From NCBI RefSeq assembly GCF_001593005.1, contig NZ_LQZQ01000002.1, positions 124,001-188,000 of the forward strand: a stretch of DNA of 64,000 bases, in the 5' to 3' direction. The notes below the pieces were generated by a model, which had not been told where the DNA came from, made no database searches, and worked only from the letters and a program-made list of their open reading frames with translations. Below, one piece after another: positions 1-9,013 of the stretch. This stretch comes from Roseivirga ehrenbergii. Its GTDB lineage: Bacteria > Bacteroidota > Bacteroidia > Cytophagales > Cyclobacteriaceae. A program made the translations under genes and the position numbers. Within the stretch, counting starts at the first letter, position 1; every line of letters begins with the position of its first letter.

Positions 1-2
1 CT

Positions 3-1397
3 CCTAGCGTAGCCAAAGGTGATGAAATTTTGCTGTTCACCTCCAAAAGAAACGCACATAATGAAGGTATTAGGGTAATTAGTAACGAGGATATTTTTAT
101 TGCTGAGAATACTGAAAATGGCTGGGGCGAAGCCAAACCCTTCGATGCTATTAACAGCAAATACAATGAAGGTTCAGCCGCTATGACTAAAGATGGAAAT
201 ACCATTTTCTTTTCGCGCTGCGATGCCCCCGATAGCTTTGGCAACTGCGATTTGTACACTTCAGTCTTTCAGGGCGACACCCTTTGGACGGAGCCCAAAA
301 ACATGGGAGAATTGATCAACTCCAAAGGTTGGGACTCGCACCCTACGCTTTCACCTACTGAAGATACACTCTACTTTTCATCTGACCGTCAAGGGGGATT
401 TGGTTTAGCCGATTTGTATTACACTTATAAAGACTCCCAAAACAAATGGGCTCAGCCAAAAAACTTAGGGCCAATTGTAAATACGCGTCAGAACGAAGTA
501 AGCCCCTTTTATCACCCCGAACACAATGTGTTGTACTTTAGTAGTAATGGCCATTTATTGAATTTTGGGGATTACGACATCTATAAAGCTTACAAAGTAG
601 GAATCAACTTTTCGGAACCGATCAATATTGGACCTTTGGTAAATGGCCCTGGCACGGAGTTTTACTTTACCATCGATAAAGCTTCTAAAGATATTTTTTA
701 CTCTCGCTCAGAGAAAAAAAGCATGAAAAACCTGGACCTCTTTTCTTTTCCATTACCCATGGGCGGGCAACCTTTGGCCACTACCCGATTTATGGGACGA
801 ATACAGAGCGTAACAGGAAAGATTCCTCAAAATATGGTGGTCTCCATCATCGATTTGGATGAAGGGGTAGAAGTGGCTCCTAAATTTGCCCGTGAAGACG
901 GTACTTTCGAATTCGACCTGATTAACCAAAGAAATTATTTGGTGGTAATTCAAGGAGACGATTTTTTCCGCCTTGAAAAAATGTTTTTCCTAGATGGCGA
1001 TACCGAATATGAAGGCATTGTAGAACGTGTGGCCAGTAAAATTGAATTTGCCTCTTTAGAATTTGAAAATGGGAAGTCAAACATACTTCCAGAAATGGAA
1101 AGTGACCTGAAGAAAGTGGTGGATTTTTTAATTGATCATCCATCATTCAAACTGAATGTATCTGGTCATACCGATTCTAGTGGCGATGCGGTTTTAAATC
1201 TTGCCCTTTCCCAACAAAGGGCTCAATCGATTAAAAACTGGATTGTGGATGGCGGAGTAAATAGTGAACGCATTAATGCCATTGGCTATGGAAGCCAACG
1301 ACCGATTGTTAAAGAAGAAAAAACGGACGAAGACCGCGCAGTCAACCGCAGGGTAGAGTTTGAAATCTATAGAGAGGCGCAGGAGGGTGGTAATTAG
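3..1397 (+). CDS. OmpA-family outer-membrane protein with PD40 beta-propeller repeats, 5' end cut
   Basis: The frame is open to the left edge (first residues PSVAKGDEI), so the gene begins outside the window; the TTG at 30 is internal. The N-terminal two thirds hold repeated PD40/WD40-like blades with motifs such as FFSR, LYFSSDRQGGFG and LYFSSNG. After a short linker of beta-sandwich type, the last 110 residues form an OmpA C-terminal domain (FENGKSNI, SGHTDSSG, RAQSIKNWI, NRRVEFEI), known to bind peptidoglycan. Such proteins in Bacteroidota tether the outer membrane to the wall and are often near gliding or type IX secretion genes, but none is visible here. Family assignment is firm; the exact role is not. 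Confidence 0.9.
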   Translation, partial: PSVAKGDEILLFTSKRNAHNEGIRVISNEDIFIAENTENGWGEAKPFDAINSKYNEGSAAMTKDGNTIFFSRCDAPDSFGNCDLYTSVFQGDTLWTEPKNMGELINSKGWDSHPTLSPTEDTLYFSSDRQGGFGLADLYYTYKDSQNKWAQPKNLGPIVNTRQNEVSPFYHPEHNVLYFSSNGHLLNFGDYDIYKAYKVGINFSEPINIGPLVNGPGTEFYFTIDKASKDIFYSRSEKKSMKNLDLFSFPLPMGGQPLATTRFMGRIQSVTGKIPQNMVVSIIDLDEGVEVAPKFAREDGTFEFDLINQRNYLVVIQGDDFFRLEKMFFLDGDTEYEGIVERVASKIEFASLEFENGKSNILPEMESDLKKVVDFLIDHPSFKLNVSGHTDSSGDAVLNLALSQQRAQSIKNWIVDGGVNSERINAIGYGSQRPIVKEEKTDEDRAVNRRVEFEIYREAQEGGN

Positions 1398-1576
1398 TGT
1401 TTCTCTACGAGGTGGTCACCTTGGGCTTTTTTGTAATCTAAATCAGTAGGAATCCTAACTCCTGTTTGCATACTTTTCACAAAAGTGGAAATCTTGATAT
1501 CGTCTTGGGGGTTTGTGTTTTCCATGTCAACTACTTTTTTATCAGGTTTTGATGTCAAGTTTTTATCCATAGCCAT
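1394..1576 (-). CDS. Small hypothetical protein (60 aa)
   Basis: This is a hydrophilic, lysine- and aspartate-rich 60-residue reading frame that starts at ATG and converges on the OmpA-family gene, overlapping its last four bases. No signal peptide, membrane segment or known motif is visible. A second ATG lies two codons downstream. An AT-rich stretch directly upstream could hold a promoter. I do not recognise it; it is kept because it fills an otherwise empty interval and its composition looks protein-like. Confidence 0.4.
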   Translation of the reverse strand: MAMDKNLTSKPDKKVVDMENTNPQDDIKISTFVKSMQTGVRIPTDLDYKKAQGDHLVEKH

Positions 1577-1680
1577 ATCTTTACGACATATATAAATATA
1601 TTAGACGTATTATAAAAACGCTTTAGCGGAGGGTTTGGTTGTTCGCAAACATCTAATTATGACGAATTCGAGTTGAAAGG

Positions 1681-1792
1681 CCTAAAAGCCCCGTTAAGTC
1701 GCACTGTGATTTATCAGTTTGAAATTGGCTTTAATGACACCCTCGATTCAATCGAGGATGAGGGAATTAATTTTCAGCGGGGCTGTTTTAGG
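1681..1792. repeat. Structured palindromic element next to the DUF998-like gene
   Basis: Outer arms CCTAAAAGCCCCG (1681-1693) and CGGGGCTGTTTTAGG (1778-1792) are complementary apart from a two-base bulge. The interior holds a tight hairpin CCTCGATTCAATCGAGG (1741-1757). The right arm runs over the stop codon of the neighbouring minus-strand gene. It could be a short palindromic mobile element or a structured 3' UTR. Confidence 0.5.
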
Positions 1793-2429
1793 AACTGGTA
1801 GATTTAGTCTGTAACCCTTCTTGGCCATTTCTTATTTGTAACAACCTTAATCCGAAGACGCCAAACCAAAGGAAATAAATTACCAAGGAGATGTTAGTCC
1901 TTATGAATGTTTGGTCATTAAAGACAAATAAGCTCAAGATTCCCATTATTAGAATTATCAGCCCGGTTGTTAATGTATAATACTTTAAGAATTTATCTTT
2001 TATCATTTTTTTAAATTCAATTGCAATGAAGATTAGCCCGACAGGTATAACTATAATCATTGCTATTACTCTAATAATCACAGTGTGAATGTCAGTATCT
2101 GAATAAGGATCCCATGGTATAATTCCAAAACTTGTCCAGGTAAGTCCAGCAATTAGTATTAGAATCTTACCAATGATTATAGGTGTGTCATTTTTCGACA
2201 TCCTAAAAAGTCCAAATACGAAAGTCAAATTAAGAAGTCCTATCATCAAGTAGATGATATAAGCAGCCAACCATCTTCCATTCATTCCTGTTATATTGAA
2301 TGAAGCTATGGTAGTCACGTTGTTGACCTCTTCGATTGTCTGTGGATTGTAAATGAACAGAGAAGCAAAGCCTAAGATGAAAAAGATTGTAATACTAAGT
2401 CCAACTATTCCGACAGTCGTATTATTCAT
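1788..2429 (-). CDS. DUF998-like integral membrane protein
   Basis: The 213-residue protein has about six hydrophobic segments (roughly 5-27, 53-75, 86-106, 118-140, 151-171 and 179-197) with short polar loops and a polar tail, the architecture of DUF998 membrane proteins. No catalytic motif is visible. It starts at ATG, stands alone, and is separated from rseP by a terminator hairpin, so it has its own transcript. Its 3' end overlaps one arm of a palindromic element. The role is unknown; the DUF998 match is from general sequence character and is only moderately sure. Confidence 0.6.
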   Translation of the reverse strand: MNNTTVGIVGLSITIFFILGFASLFIYNPQTIEEVNNVTTIASFNITGMNGRWLAAYIIYLMIGLLNLTFVFGLFRMSKNDTPIIIGKILILIAGLTWTSFGIIPWDPYSDTDIHTVIIRVIAMIIVIPVGLIFIAIEFKKMIKDKFLKYYTLTTGLIILIMGILSLFVFNDQTFIRTNISLVIYFLWFGVFGLRLLQIRNGQEGLQTKSTSS

Positions 2430-2530
2430 AAATCTATAGGTTTTTGGCGTTGGCGGTTCTTCAAATTATAAATGACAATATAATGGTTTTTGCAATACCC
2501 ATGAAAGATTTTGCTTCACGCTCAAACACA

Positions 2531-2556
2531 AAAAAAGGTGCCTTTTCAAGCACCTT
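2531..2556 (-). terminator. Rho-independent terminator of dxr-rseP
   Basis: AAGGTGC (2535-2541) pairs with GCACCTT (2550-2556) around an 8-base loop. On the minus strand the stem is followed by a run of seven T, just past the rseP stop codon. Confidence 0.75.
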
Positions 2557-2580
2557 CTTTATTAAAATTTTTGGTTCAGT

Positions 2581-3888
2581 CTAAATTCCGAAAAGCTTTA
2601 GAATATCATTTCCGAATACAAATACCATTAGTAAAAGGAGAATAACCATACCCACTTTTTGGGCGTTTTCAAGGAATTGATCTGAGGGTGCTTTGCCCGA
2701 TACCATTTCGAAAAGCAGAAACATTACGTGTCCACCGTCCAAAGCCGGAATTGGCAATAAGTTCATAAAGGCCAATACCATTGAAATAAAGCCTGTGATT
2801 CCCCAGAATGCATTCCAGTCCCAAGTTTTAGGGAACATGTTTACAATACCGATAGGGCCACTCATATTTCTGGCAGACATTTCGCCATTGAACTTGAACA
2901 TTTTGCCCATGGCCTTGGCGTTAAGAATTACTGCGCCAAATGCTTTTGAGGTGCCTCTTGGAATGGCTTCAGCCAAAGTGTATTCGTCTATTTCGTAAGG
3001 TGATGACAAGGCAATACCTATTTGCGTTTCTTCATTTACATCAAGATTTACAGTCATTTCCTGACCATTTCTCTCGATTAAAAAAGCCACATTTTGACCC
3101 GCATAGTTTGCCATCTCAGACCTCAATTGATCAAAGTATTTTACTTCAACACCATTGGCCTGTAAAATTTTATCTCCTTCCTGTAATGGAATGTTAAATC
3201 CTTCTTGCAAGCCACCTACAATTGACGGTTGTCTTGGTTCTAAGAATTTTGATTGAAATTCTTCATCGCTCAAATTGTTCAAAAAGCCTTTCGGAATTGG
3301 AAGGTCAAGCTGCTGTCCGTTACGATCAACAGTCCAGTAGCCATCAGTAGTTAGCAGAGTTTCTCCGCTTGCTATATCGCCAAAACGATCATAATCGGCA
3401 CCATTTACCATTATCACTTTATCGCCTGTTTGGAAACCTACTTCTTGAGCAATTTCACCAGCGACCACACCGTATTCTTTTGTGAATTTGGCAGGAATAT
3501 AAGCTTCCCCCTGGTTGTAAGTAAGAATTACAAAGGCAATAATACCTGCGATTACGTTTACGATAATTCCACCCAACATTACGATTAAACGCTGCCAAGC
3601 TGGCTTCGAACGGAATTCCCATGGTTGCGGCTCCTGTTTCATTTGCTCCTTATCCATTGATTCATCGATCATCCCAGATATTTTCACAAAGCCCCCCAAT
3701 GGAATAGCACCTAAACCGTATTCTGTATCTCCCTTTTTGAAACTGAACACTTTTGGAGGAAAGCCAATGAAGAATTTCTCCACTTTCATTCCAAAAAAAC
3801 GAGCGGCAAGCATATGGCCTGCTTCGTGAATTCCTACCAGAATTGATAGGGCCAGCAATAGCTGAGCAATCTGTACTATAGTTTCCAT
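2581..3888 (-). CDS. rseP: Site-2 metalloprotease RseP
   Basis: This is an M50-family intramembrane zinc protease, which in other bacteria cleaves anti-sigma factors and remnant signal peptides in the inner membrane. HEAGH at residues 21-25 gives the two zinc-binding histidines and the catalytic glutamate. The second motif, PALDGGH near residue 380, supplies the aspartate ligand. PDZ-like sequence lies between the flanking membrane segments, with inserts containing NGVEVKY. The length (435 aa) is usual. It starts at ATG three bases after the dxr stop, so the two are co-transcribed, a common pairing. Its substrate here is unknown; the ECF sigma operon near 62 kb has no obvious classical anti-sigma partner. 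Confidence 0.95.
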   Translation of the reverse strand: METIVQIAQLLLALSILVGIHEAGHMLAARFFGMKVEKFFIGFPPKVFSFKKGDTEYGLGAIPLGGFVKISGMIDESMDKEQMKQEPQPWEFRSKPAWQRLIVMLGGIIVNVIAGIIAFVILTYNQGEAYIPAKFTKEYGVVAGEIAQEVGFQTGDKVIMVNGADYDRFGDIASGETLLTTDGYWTVDRNGQQLDLPIPKGFLNNLSDEEFQSKFLEPRQPSIVGGLQEGFNIPLQEGDKILQANGVEVKYFDQLRSEMANYAGQNVAFLIERNGQEMTVNLDVNEETQIGIALSSPYEIDEYTLAEAIPRGTSKAFGAVILNAKAMGKMFKFNGEMSARNMSGPIGIVNMFPKTWDWNAFWGITGFISMVLAFMNLLPIPALDGGHVMFLLFEMVSGKAPSDQFLENAQKVGMVILLLLMVFVFGNDILKLFGI

Positions 3889-3891
3889 TAA

Positions 3892-5055
3892 TTAAATTAT
3901 GTGTTCAAATGCTATTTTTCTCGTCTCCTCGTCTGTAAAGACATAGTCCTCATACGTTGGCTTTTTAACAAAGGATACCTTTTGCATACAAGCTTCAACT
4001 ACATCGGACATTCCTAAGAAGCTGATTTCATCTTTAAGGAATTTTTCTACTGCCACCTCATTGGCAGCATTCAATATACAAGCCATGTTTCCGCCTTGTT
4101 TAAGGGCCTCATATGCCAGTGCCAAGTTACGGAAAGTCTTTGTATCGGCCTGCTCAAAAGTAAGTGCAGGATAATTCAAGAAATCGAACCTTGGAAAGTC
4201 GGTTTTGATTCTTTCAGGATAAGTCATGGCAAATTGAATGGGCAGCTTCATATCGGGCAAACCCATTTGTGCTTTCATACTACCGTCTTCAAACTGCACA
4301 ATCGAATGAATAATTGATTGCGGATGCACAATAACTTCAATCTGCTCTTGCTTTAGGTTGAAGAGCCATTTGGCTTCAATCACTTCCAATCCTTTGTTCA
4401 TCAAAGAAGCAGAATCGATTGTGATTTTTGCGCCCATGTCCCAGTTGGGGTGTTTCAGGGCTTGTTCTTTGGTTACTGTTTTAAGGAAGTTGGTATCCTT
4501 TCCACGGAACGGGCCACCAGAAGCAGTAAGTATAATTTTTTCGATGGGGTTATGAAATTCACCTACTAAGCATTGGAAAATAGCCGAATGCTCAGAATCT
4601 ACTGGGTAAATGTTCACGCCATACTCTTCGGCCAAAGCCGTAATCAGTTCACCCGCCACCACCATGGTTTCTTTATTGGCCAAAGCAATTGGTTTTCCGC
4701 TTTCAATGGCTTTTATAGTTGGTCTTAAACCCGCATACCCCACCAAAGCGGTAAGCACCAAATCAATGCTGTCCATTTGCACTACAGAAGAAAGAGCATT
4801 TTCGCCAGCATAAACCTTAATATCGAGGCTGTCTAAAGCGTCAAAAACTTTGTCGTAATGATGATCATTACCAATGACCACCGCATTCGGTTTGAAGGTA
4901 ATGGCCTGTTCAATCAGTAAATCGCAGTTGTTTTGTGCCGTAAGCACTTCCACCTGAAAACGATCTGGATTGGCTTGAATTACCTCTAAGGCTTGCGTGC
5001 CGATAGAGCCAGTGGAGCCCAAAATGGCAATGTGCTTCTTCTTAATTTCTTCCAC
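3892..5055 (-). CDS. dxr: 1-deoxy-D-xylulose 5-phosphate reductoisomerase
   Basis: Dxr converts DXP to 2-C-methylerythritol 4-phosphate with NADPH, the committed step of the MEP isoprenoid pathway, in the cytoplasm. The sequence shows the NADPH-binding GSTGSIG near the N-terminus, the metal and substrate region VDSEHSAIFQ, the serine-rich segment TASGGPFRG, the flap region HPNWDMG, and SLMNKGLEVIEA. The length of 387 aa is standard. The only suitable start is GTG at 5055, immediately before the conserved N-terminus. It is first in an operon with rseP. Confidence 0.96.
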   Translation of the reverse strand: MEEIKKKHIAILGSTGSIGTQALEVIQANPDRFQVEVLTAQNNCDLLIEQAITFKPNAVVIGNDHHYDKVFDALDSLDIKVYAGENALSSVVQMDSIDLVLTALVGYAGLRPTIKAIESGKPIALANKETMVVAGELITALAEEYGVNIYPVDSEHSAIFQCLVGEFHNPIEKIILTASGGPFRGKDTNFLKTVTKEQALKHPNWDMGAKITIDSASLMNKGLEVIEAKWLFNLKQEQIEVIVHPQSIIHSIVQFEDGSMKAQMGLPDMKLPIQFAMTYPERIKTDFPRFDFLNYPALTFEQADTKTFRNLALAYEALKQGGNMACILNAANEVAVEKFLKDEISFLGMSDVVEACMQKVSFVKKPTYEDYVFTDEETRKIAFEHII

Positions 5056-5572
5056 GTATTGCTTAACTATTTCAGATAATGTAAAAGTGCATCTGCAAGT
5101 TTACGGTAGTTTGAAAGGCGAAGTCAATTATTTTATTCGCCTTACTTGCCCTGCGATTTAATCTACTTTCTGAAAGCATCGCGCGACAATGATTTTACTT
5201 TCAGCGTTTTTCGAATACTACACAAAATCAGATGACCTTAATAAGAATTCATTTTTCGAAGCTGCAAATTTAGGTCTTTTTCAAAGGCCTCCAAATGAGA
5301 AAGTTCTTTGCCAAATCTGGTACTTCTATTCAGACAAAATCCCTACCCACTTAGTGTGCCTTTACCTTTAGCAAAGATATGTTTTTGAGGTGTCGGAATC
5401 ATCAAAAGTTGACAATCTCCGTGCGTCCATTTAACTTTTAACCTTAATTAACAATGCACAGATTACCAACAATATCTCTGTTACGTATGTTTGAATATTG
5501 CGAGGTAAAGTCTCCGAACGACTTCCTCCTATTTCTTTCGAATTTAGATAAAACAATTATTAGCATACAGAT
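5056..5572. other. 517-bp intergenic region between divergent dxr and htrA
   Basis: It contains no convincing gene. A 60-codon frame at 5189-5371 has no recognisable features. The region must hold the divergent promoters for dxr and the HtrA gene, but I could not identify a clear pair of -33/-7 elements. Confidence 0.5.
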
Positions 5573-7057
5573 ATGAAAAGCGCAGCTAAGATTATTCTTC
5601 TGGCTTTTGTAGCCGGACTGGCCGGAGCCTTTGTTTTCCAACAGTTCCTGAGCCCTGCTCAAGTGAATGAAATTATACGAGAAGTACCGGCCAATATTAG
5701 GCAAGCCAGCTATACGACTGACCGAGCGGATAATGAATCAACCGTTAGGCCGTTTGAAACTCCAGCAGATTTTAGAACCGCTGCCGATAAATCCATCCGC
5801 AGTGTGGTATACATTAAGAACTTACAGCGTAACAGAAGGAGCATGTCTTTCTTCGATTACATTTATGGACGAGAAGGCGCTAGTTCCGAAGTGGCCATTG
5901 GCTCAGGCTCAGGCGTGATCTACTCTAAAGATGGATACATTATTACTAACAATCATGTGATTGAAGGGGCAGATGAAATTGAAGTAATGCACGAAAAAAG
6001 AACCTATCGTGCAACACTAGTGGGCACCGACCCTAGTCTTGATTTAGCTGTACTAAAAATTGATGCGAAAAACTTACCAGCAATTGAACTGGGAAAAAGT
6101 TCGGATGTGAGAATTGGAGACTGGGTGTTGGCAGTGGGGAATCCATTCAACTTAACTTCTACAGTAACAGCCGGAATTGTAAGTGCTATTGGTAGCGAAA
6201 CGGCTGCATTAAGAGAAAACTTTCCGCTTGAACTTTATATTCAAACCGATGCCGCCATTAACCCAGGAAACAGTGGAGGCGCTTTGGTAAATACCGATGG
6301 TGAATTGGTTGGTATTAACTCTTCCATTATTTCCAGAACTGGCTCTTACGCAGGTTATGGTTTTGCAGTCCCTTCCGACATTGTTGTGAAAGCGGTAGAA
6401 GATTTGAAAAAGTACAAGTATGTACAGAAAGCATATACTGGTGCCGATGTGGCAGAAATTAATGAAGAGTTAGCCAAGAGAGAAAACCTGAAAGACCTAA
6501 AAGGGGTATTCATTCAGTCGATTAGAAGAGAAAGTGCAGCAGATAAAGCCGGACTCGAGGCTGGCGATGTAATACTTACTTTAAACGGAAAGCACATCAA
6601 CAGCAAATCTACTTTTGATGAACTACTTACTTATATGTCGCCAGGCGATAAGGTGTTGGTGGAGTACAAAAGAAACCAGCGTGTTGGCCAAACCTATGTT
6701 ACTTTAGAAAACATATTGGGGAACACTGACATTCTAAATAGCCAATCTGCCCTTAGTGAGGACGACATTCACTTCTCGGATTTTCTGGGTGCCGAAATGA
6801 GAAAATTAACTCAAGCGGAATTAGAAAAGAACGGCCTGAAGTATGGAGTAAAGATTACCAAAATTAATAAGGATACTGGCTTTATGAGAAAGTTGAGCGA
6901 CCTTAAGGAGGGAGATATTATTGTGGCCATTAACCAAAGGTGGGCAGGAGACCCAGCGGCTGTAGCAAACTACCTTGAACGTTATTCTGGAAGAATACAG
7001 ATCGATATTCTTGACTCAAAAGGAAAACAAAACACACTGAGATATAGGTTTCAGTAA
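5573..7057 (+). CDS. htrA: HtrA/Deg-family periplasmic serine protease with two PDZ domains
   Basis: This is an envelope quality-control protease and chaperone. Residues 1-24 are a hydrophobic signal or anchor. The trypsin-like domain carries the catalytic triad His128 (TNNHVIEG), Asp157 (DPSLDLAV) and Ser234 (NPGNSGGAL). Two PDZ domains follow: one around residues 290-390 (GVFIQSI, AGLEAGDVIL) and a more divergent one at about 410-490 (GVKITKI, LKEGDIIVAI). The length of 494 aa fits DegP/DegQ. It is monocistronic, transcribed away from dxr, and closed by a strong hairpin terminator. Whether it is functionally DegP, DegQ or DegS cannot be told. Confidence 0.95.
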   Translation: MKSAAKIILLAFVAGLAGAFVFQQFLSPAQVNEIIREVPANIRQASYTTDRADNESTVRPFETPADFRTAADKSIRSVVYIKNLQRNRRSMSFFDYIYGREGASSEVAIGSGSGVIYSKDGYIITNNHVIEGADEIEVMHEKRTYRATLVGTDPSLDLAVLKIDAKNLPAIELGKSSDVRIGDWVLAVGNPFNLTSTVTAGIVSAIGSETAALRENFPLELYIQTDAAINPGNSGGALVNTDGELVGINSSIISRTGSYAGYGFAVPSDIVVKAVEDLKKYKYVQKAYTGADVAEINEELAKRENLKDLKGVFIQSIRRESAADKAGLEAGDVILTLNGKHINSKSTFDELLTYMSPGDKVLVEYKRNQRVGQTYVTLENILGNTDILNSQSALSEDDIHFSDFLGAEMRKLTQAELEKNGLKYGVKITKINKDTGFMRKLSDLKEGDIIVAINQRWAGDPAAVANYLERYSGRIQIDILDSKGKQNTLRYRFQ

Positions 7058-7074
7058 AAGATATTAGTGAATTG

Positions 7075-7100
7075 AAAAAGGGGCATTTAGCCCCTTTTTT
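7075..7100. terminator. Bidirectional terminator between htrA and the symporter gene
   Basis: AAAAAGGGGC (7075-7084), loop ATTTA, then GCCCCTTTTTT (7090-7100). A-tract and T-tract flank the GC stem symmetrically, so it can stop transcription of both convergent genes. Confidence 0.9.
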
Positions 7101-7149
7101 GTTTTCTATAACCAACAATTTCGGCCGTAAATCGGCTTTTCTCTTAAGT

Positions 7150-8931
7150 TTAGAATGTCAATTTCTTCCAAGTTCGTAATAAGAGTAAAACACTCACTAA
7201 TGTAACAGAGAGCAGAATCACCGCGGTTGAAATATTACCGTAAAGCAGCATGCCCACACCAAAAAGCGCACTGTATACAATGATTATTCCAAGGAACATT
7301 GCAATCAGGTCTATGCTAAAACGACCAACATGGCTTTCTAATTGAATACCCTCTTTTTGAGCTATTTTTTTGAAGCCATTCCAACCAGCGCCATAAGGTT
7401 TTACAGAATTGAAGAAGGTAGCAAGTTTACTATAATCAGTTGGTTTGGTTAGTAAAGTAACCCCTACCCAAGCTATGGTAGTTATACCTACACTCCACAA
7501 TAATTGGTAATCACCAGGTATGGCAAGCATAAAGTCTGGACCTGTTTTCTCATAAAATAACAATGCCATAATAAACGAAACAACCATGGCCGTAATTTCA
7601 GAATAAGCGTTTACCCTCCACCAGAACCAACGAAGCAAGAATACGGCACCTGTTCCTGCACCTACTTTAAGTAGAATTTGGAAGGCATCATAGGCGCTGG
7701 TAAGTACCAAAGCAAACAAAGCGGCAAAAACCATTAAAAGTACGGTAGATATCCTTCCCACATTTACCAATTCTTTTTCACTTGCTTCTGGCTTCACAAA
7801 TCTTTGATAGAAATCATAGGCCACATAAGAAGAACCCCAGTTGAGGTGCGTTGAAATGGTAGACATAAAAGCCGCAATTAATGACGCAATAACAATTCCC
7901 AAAAGTCCTTTAGGCAAAGTGAGTAACATCGCTGAATAACCTAAATCGTGTCCCATTTTTCCTTCAGAAATATTTGGGAAAGCAGATCTGATAGACTCCA
8001 AATCAGGATAAACCACCAACGAAGCCAATGCAATTAAAATCCATGGCCAAGGGCGCAAAGCATAATGGGTAATGTTGAAAAGTAAAGTAGCTGAAACTGC
8101 GTTTTTTTCGTCTTTTGCCGAAAGCATACGTTGGGCAATGTAGCCTCCTCCACCAGGTTCGGCACCTGGATACCAAACGCTCCACCACTGCACAGCCAGC
8201 GGAATGACTAAAAGTGTAATAAACAACTCTCTATTATTGAAGTCAGGAATCAGATCTAATTTTGGCGCCACATTTGGGTTGGCCAAAAGTTCTGTTAAAC
8301 CACCCACTTCAGGCAAGTTAATGATGTAAACCGCTGCAGCTATGGAACCTACCATAGCCACCAAAAACTGTAAGAAATCCGTAAGAATAACACCCCTTAA
8401 TCCACCCATTGAACTATAGGCTACAGTAATTACCGAAGCGTACAGCATGGTTTTCCAAGGCTCTAAGCCAAACATTATTTCCCCAATTTTAATGGCCGCC
8501 AAGGAAACCGAGGCCATAATCATCACATTGAAGAAAACACCTAAATAAATGGCGCGAAAGCCCCTTAAGAATGCGGCCTCTTTTCCACTATAACGAGTTT
8601 CGTAAAACTCTAAATCGGTAAGTACGCCTGATTTCCTCCAAAGCTTGGCATACACAAAAACGGTGAGCATACCCGTGACCAGAAAAGCCCACCATACCCA
8701 GTTACCCGCCACACCGTTCTGACGAACAATATCTGTTACTAAATTTGGGGTATCGGCAGAAAAAGTAGTGGCCACCATGGAAATTCCTAATAACCACCAA
8801 GGCATATTTCTTCCCGAGAGGAAAAATTCTTTTGAGCTCGTACCTGCCTTTTTTGATACTTTAAGGCCGATTAACAAAAAAATGACAAAAAAACCGAGGA
8901 TGATAATCCAATCGAGTGTCGCTAGCTGCAT
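7150..8931 (-). CDS. Sodium:solute symporter (SSS family)
   Basis: The 593-residue protein has about 13-14 hydrophobic segments and SSS signatures such as GRNMPWWLLGISMVAT near the N-terminus and YSSMGGLRGVILTDFLQ in the middle. The ATG at 8931 is chosen because the conserved protein begins MQLATLDW; the frame runs 59 codons further upstream, but that would overlap the divergent nucleotidyltransferase gene and lacks SSS character. These carriers move sugars, amino acids or other solutes with Na+. The divergent partner operon encodes sugar-phosphate enzymes, so import of an amino sugar or related sugar is the best guess, not a demonstrated one. Confidence 0.92.
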   Translation of the reverse strand: MQLATLDWIIILGFFVIFLLIGLKVSKKAGTSSKEFFLSGRNMPWWLLGISMVATTFSADTPNLVTDIVRQNGVAGNWVWWAFLVTGMLTVFVYAKLWRKSGVLTDLEFYETRYSGKEAAFLRGFRAIYLGVFFNVMIMASVSLAAIKIGEIMFGLEPWKTMLYASVITVAYSSMGGLRGVILTDFLQFLVAMVGSIAAAVYIINLPEVGGLTELLANPNVAPKLDLIPDFNNRELFITLLVIPLAVQWWSVWYPGAEPGGGGYIAQRMLSAKDEKNAVSATLLFNITHYALRPWPWILIALASLVVYPDLESIRSAFPNISEGKMGHDLGYSAMLLTLPKGLLGIVIASLIAAFMSTISTHLNWGSSYVAYDFYQRFVKPEASEKELVNVGRISTVLLMVFAALFALVLTSAYDAFQILLKVGAGTGAVFLLRWFWWRVNAYSEITAMVVSFIMALLFYEKTGPDFMLAIPGDYQLLWSVGITTIAWVGVTLLTKPTDYSKLATFFNSVKPYGAGWNGFKKIAQKEGIQLESHVGRFSIDLIAMFLGIIIVYSALFGVGMLLYGNISTAVILLSVTLVSVLLLLRTWKKLTF

Positions 8932-9013
8932 AATATAATGATTTGTTAAATTGACTCGTCTTGTCTTTTTCGACAACTTCGAGCCAACAATTATAATTAA
9001 AATAGAGGACATT

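Noticed and set aside
5189-5371. 60-codon open frame between dxr and htrA
   Set aside because: No recognisable motif, membrane segment or coupling with a neighbour; it lies where divergent promoters are expected.
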